This document shows positions 62,401-64,000 of a stretch of DNA of 64,000 bases, piece after piece (within the stretch, counting starts at the first letter, position 1; each line of letters opens with the position of its first letter). Source of the DNA: Pararhodonellum marinum (lineage in GTDB: Bacteria; Bacteroidota; Bacteroidia; Cytophagales; Cyclobacteriaceae). The notes under the pieces were generated by a model. The model was not told where the DNA came from. It saw only the letters and a program-made list of their open reading frames with translations, and did no database searches. The translations under genes and the position numbers were made by a program. Where the stretch lies: NCBI RefSeq assembly GCF_015354735.1, contig NZ_JACEFJ010000002.1, positions 496,001-560,000 on the forward strand. The letters run 5' to 3'.

Positions 62401-62985
62401 GAAAACCTGGGAGGAGGTAAATTCAAGCTGACTCCGCTTCCTTTGGAAGCCCAAATTTCGCCGGTGTTTGGGTTGCAGGCAGGAGATTTTGATGGAGACG
62501 GGCACCTTGATGTGTTGCTTGCGGGAAACAGTTATGCTGCTGAAATCCATTCCGGCTGGTATGATGCCGGGATTGGTTTGCTGTTAAAAGGAAACGGGAA
62601 AGGGGATTTTACCCCTATCCGCCATCAAGAATCTGGATTTTTTGTGGATACTGATGCCAAAGGGATGGTCCGCCTGTTTTCCAAAAACGGTGAAACCTTG
62701 ATCCTGGTCAGTTCCAACGACGCGGATCTCAAGGCATTTTCTGCACCCAGCCTAAGTTCAAAAGGCCTTTTCAGGCCAGAGACATTGGATACCAAAGTGG
62801 TGATTCAATTGAAAAACGGCAACCAAACCATACATGAACTCTATCATGGTTCTTCCTATTTGTCCCATTCCAGCAGAAAGATTATCATACCTGAAAATGC
62901 TACTCAAGTGACCGTATTCAATAGTTTAGGAGAGTCTCGAAAACTAGACCTATCCTTCTTGAATGTAACAACTTGGGCCAATTAA
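59455..62985 (+). CDS. VCBS/FG-GAP repeat lipoprotein with ASPIC/UnbV domain
   Basis: 1176 residues. The lipobox is LGLASC. Two sets of Asp-rich repeats (VGDVNNDGLPDLFFSG, DFDRDGHLDLYVLTN, DFNNDGYVDIAVMD, DLDNDGDLDMVINN; later VGDVNGDGLEDFYIGG, DFDGDGLLDLFVAG and others) form beta-propeller blades with calcium-binding D-x-D-x-D-G loops. Between them, at about residues 520-590, is the ASPIC/UnbV domain (GEAPNTQALGTKITLRTGET, DGRYQELHQVSANQRLTL). Such proteins occur beside SusC/SusD systems in Bacteroidota, probably as surface adhesion or binding factors; no enzymatic function is shown. It starts 75 bases after the terminator and has its own promoter. Confidence 0.88.
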   Translation: MNLKIDILFFLLAVSILGLASCRQTEEEKPLFQKMPASHTNIHFSNDILTNDTLNALNYDYIYNGGGVAVGDVNNDGLPDLFFSGNMVSSRLYLNKGNFEFEDITVQAGIETDVWVTGASMVDINGNGLTDIYLSVANKNPELSANRLYVNNGDGTFSEKAEEFGIADRGYSTHAAFFDFDRDGHLDLYVLTNAYETSNKNFVRPKKTQGEAMNTDRLYRNNGDGTFTEVSEEAGILIEGYGLGVAIADFNLDGWPDIYVANDFLTNDLLWINNQDGTFTDQAGTYLKHQSFNGMGVDVADFNNDGYVDIAVMDMLPPDNLRQKTMFPDINYNQFRMILSLGYTPQYVRNTLQMNNGNGTFSEIGQLAGMHETDWSWAPLFADFNNSGFKDLFITNGYRKDVTNLDFIVYNREKNMFGTERANWEEAMVQLEKLPGAHVHNYMFKNDGSLIFKDVSESWGFGHPTYSNGAAFVDLDNDGDLDMVINNIDGEAGIYQNHSDQNRGTNWLQISLVGEAPNTQALGTKITLRTGETMQFHEHHLYRGYKSSISEKAHFGLGETELVDKIEVIWPDGRYQELHQVSANQRLTLKQEDAEEPSGTKPQSKKSKEILFTDISGTMGLQYKHEEMDYSDFKDQFLIPHKFSRNGPGMAVGDVNGDGLEDFYIGGAAGFSGQLFLQAGDGFVPKPFDFDPGPDETGALFFDANGNGHLDLYVVSGGSVHPQDSEHYQDRLYLNDGKGNFTLDEAALPKLLGSGSKVAAADFDGDGLLDLFVAGRVIPGQYPLAPKSYILKNKKGRFEDVTQQVLPELENLGLVTDAIWTDFDGDGKVDLIVVGEWMPIRFFQNQGGKFKEVTASTGLKNTSGWWNSITAGDFTGNGKTDYVLGNLGLNSKNKASKETPLRLYAYDFDRNSSIDPLMTRFIQGREYPVHPRDNLISQIPSMKRRFPRYQIYGEANIDNVLTKEERRNALQLTADHMASSFLENLGGGKFKLTPLPLEAQISPVFGLQAGDFDGDGHLDVLLAGNSYAAEIHSGWYDAGIGLLLKGNGKGDFTPIRHQESGFFVDTDAKGMVRLFSKNGETLILVSSNDADLKAFSAPSLSSKGLFRPETLDTKVVIQLKNGNQTIHELYHGSSYLSHSSRKIIIPENATQVTVFNSLGESRKLDLSFLNVTTWAN

Positions 62986-63051
62986 ACTATAGTCTTATGT
63001 GAGTATTCAGAAAAAAATAATAAATATCTATACATGTACCCAATACACTGG

Positions 63052-63130
63052 TCGGATCCCGATAGCTATCGGCACAAAGTCGGAAGTCCCCCGCATGTCG
63101 CAGAGCAGGCCCGCCTGGAGTCGGGCAGGA
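63052..63130. repeat. Block of short palindromes upstream of the DUF1080 operon
   Basis: Contains the perfect palindrome CCGATAGCTATCGG (63059-63072) and, at 63110-63129, the reverse complement of CCTGCCCGACTCCAGGCGGG, the fourth member of the REP-like family seen at 2699, 11678 and 11991. The region is non-coding despite an open frame running through it. Confidence 0.65.
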
Positions 63131-63190
63131 ATGTACCGAATATTCCAGTTTGATGGCGAGAATTATATTGATTTACCATTTTACGCCCAA

Positions 63191-63200
63191 AAGGAGGTGA
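63191..63200 (+). promoter_or_regulatory. Strong Shine-Dalgarno site
   Basis: AAGGAGGTGA, a near-full anti-SD complement, ends 8 bases before ATG 63209. It decides the start of the DUF1080 gene and is unusual here, where almost no other gene has a recognisable SD. Confidence 0.75.
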
Positions 63201-63208
63201 AACAAATT

Positions 63209-63931
63209 ATGGAAAAGAAAATTAAAGTGAATTTGCTAATACTGAGTCTTTTCCTAGTGGCATTTGCTGTACAAAGTCAGGAATTGCCCCAGCCTAAAGT
63301 GGTGGATCCGGCAGAAAAATGGAATGCCCCTTCCGATGCTGTGGTTTTATTCAATGGTGGTAATTTGGATAAATTTGAAAGTGTAACAGGCGGACCTGCC
63401 AAATGGATAGGAGAGGGTGACCATTTCACCGTAAATCCCGGCACCGGAAACATTCATACAAAAGATCATTTCGGCGACATACAATTACACATTGAATGGC
63501 GTACGCCTACTGAGGATATCGGTAAAAAAAATCAGGAAAGCGGTAATTCCGGTATTTACCTGATGGGCAAATATGAAGTTCAAATTTTAAATTCTTTTCG
63601 CAATGAAACCTATCCGGATGGACAGGCAGGTGCTATATATTTGCAACATCCGCCCATGGTAAATGCTTCTCGCGCACCGGGTGAATGGCAAGTATATGAT
63701 ATTGTTTTCAAAGCACCGGTATACAACAATGAAGGTATGGAAAAAGAACCTGGCAGGGTAACTGTTTTTCACAACGGTATTTTGATTCAGTACCATGTAG
63801 AGATTAAAGGACCTACCATAGCTTTTAATAAAGCATTGCCAGAGCATGCTACCAAAGGGCCTTTGATGTTGCAGGACCATGATAATAAAATTAGTTTTCG
63901 AAATATATGGTTAAGAGAATTGAATTTATGA
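63209..63931 (+). CDS. Secreted DUF1080 (3-keto-disaccharide hydrolase-type) protein
   Basis: 240 residues from ATG 63209, chosen because of the SD site and because it begins the signal peptide (VNLLILSLFLVAFAVQSQE). The 70 residues of open frame before it run through palindromic repeats and are not protein. The DUF1080 beta-jelly-roll shows in VVLFNGGNLDKFESVTG, DIQLHIEWRTPTED, SGNSGIYLMGKYEVQILNSF and PLMLQDHDNKISFRNIWLRE. Members are lectin-like or hydrolyse 3-keto-disaccharides. The stop overlaps the next start as ATGA (63928-63931), so it is coupled to a Tat-exported protein, often an oxidoreductase in such operons. Confidence 0.88.
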   Translation: MEKKIKVNLLILSLFLVAFAVQSQELPQPKVVDPAEKWNAPSDAVVLFNGGNLDKFESVTGGPAKWIGEGDHFTVNPGTGNIHTKDHFGDIQLHIEWRTPTEDIGKKNQESGNSGIYLMGKYEVQILNSFRNETYPDGQAGAIYLQHPPMVNASRAPGEWQVYDIVFKAPVYNNEGMEKEPGRVTVFHNGILIQYHVEIKGPTIAFNKALPEHATKGPLMLQDHDNKISFRNIWLRELNL

Positions 63932-64000
63932 AAGCATCAAGAAGAGACTTTATAAAAAAAGGGGGTGCTGCACTGGGTGCTATGATTGCAGTGCCGACCA
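63928..64000 (+). CDS. N-terminus of a Tat-signal protein, gene continues off the right edge
   Basis: Only 24 codons are present: MKASRRDFIKKGGAALGAMI then AVPT. The R-R-D-F-I-K pattern is a twin-arginine signal. DUF1080 genes are often followed by Tat-exported Gfo/Idh/MocA oxidoreductases or sugar-phosphate-isomerase-like proteins, but the visible part does not allow a family call. Confidence 0.75.
   Translation, partial: MKASRRDFIKKGGAALGAMIAVPT

Noticed and set aside
62999-63208. 70-residue N-terminal extension of the DUF1080 protein
   Set aside because: The extension runs through palindromic repeats, while the ATG at 63209 has a strong Shine-Dalgarno and opens directly into a signal peptide.

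Overview
The window looks like a chromosomal segment of a Bacteroidota bacterium, most likely a Cytophagales/Cyclobacteriaceae-type marine or plant-polymer degrader. The evidence is a SusC/SusD pair, many lipoproteins with a Cys lipobox, family 78 rhamnosidases and formylglycine sulfatases, a VCBS/ASPIC-UnbV lipoprotein, DUF6090 proteins, and a general lack of Shine-Dalgarno sequences. I saw no tRNA, rRNA, CRISPR array, prophage or intact insertion sequence.

Left part (1-12200): the tail of an amidohydrolase, an exported M20 carbamoylase-like peptidase and two SnoaL/DUF4440 lipoproteins. These are followed by an expanded family of small single-pass membrane proteins (DUF6090 and relatives): one decayed copy and eight apparently intact genes. 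Seven of the eight (6181-11548) are packed head to tail behind an APC permease and another SnoaL-like gene. Around the array lie a decayed AbiEii-type toxin gene and three copies of a palindromic non-coding element, two of them carrying a smaller REP-like palindrome inside.

Middle-left (12200-29650): a secreted amidase, a copper amine oxidase, a secreted SnoaL-like protein and a beta-lactamase-fold serine hydrolase. Next come a predicted barrel protein and a large propeller histidine kinase behind a lipoprotein, then a membrane-protein gene broken by a TAG and a frameshift. A compact signalling cluster follows: two histidine kinases, a stand-alone receiver, and a receiver fused to a class III nucleotide cyclase.

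Carbohydrate part (29280-42814): a sulfatase plus alpha-L-rhamnosidase operon on the minus strand diverges from a six-gene plus-strand operon. I read that operon as a near-complete oxidative D-apiose pathway: Gfo/Idh/MocA dehydrogenase (ApsD-like), RuBisCO-like protein (OiaX/OiaT-like), DUF1537 kinase (OiaK-like), ApnO-like oxidoisomerase, a DUF5060+DUF4038 lipoprotein resembling GH140 apiosidase, and an ApnL-like lactonase. Apiose released outside the cytoplasm would be oxidised, opened, rearranged, phosphorylated and cleaved inside. No transporter or dedicated regulator lies within the operon.

Right part (42815-64000): two exported metal-dependent amidohydrolases, a membrane-anchored AraC regulator, an AAA/DUF4143 ATPase, a second GH78 rhamnosidase and a Tat-type metallophosphoesterase. 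Then come the SusC/SusD pair with a clear terminator, the VCBS/ASPIC lipoprotein, a block of short palindromic repeats, and the start of a DUF1080 + Tat-protein operon that runs off the right edge.
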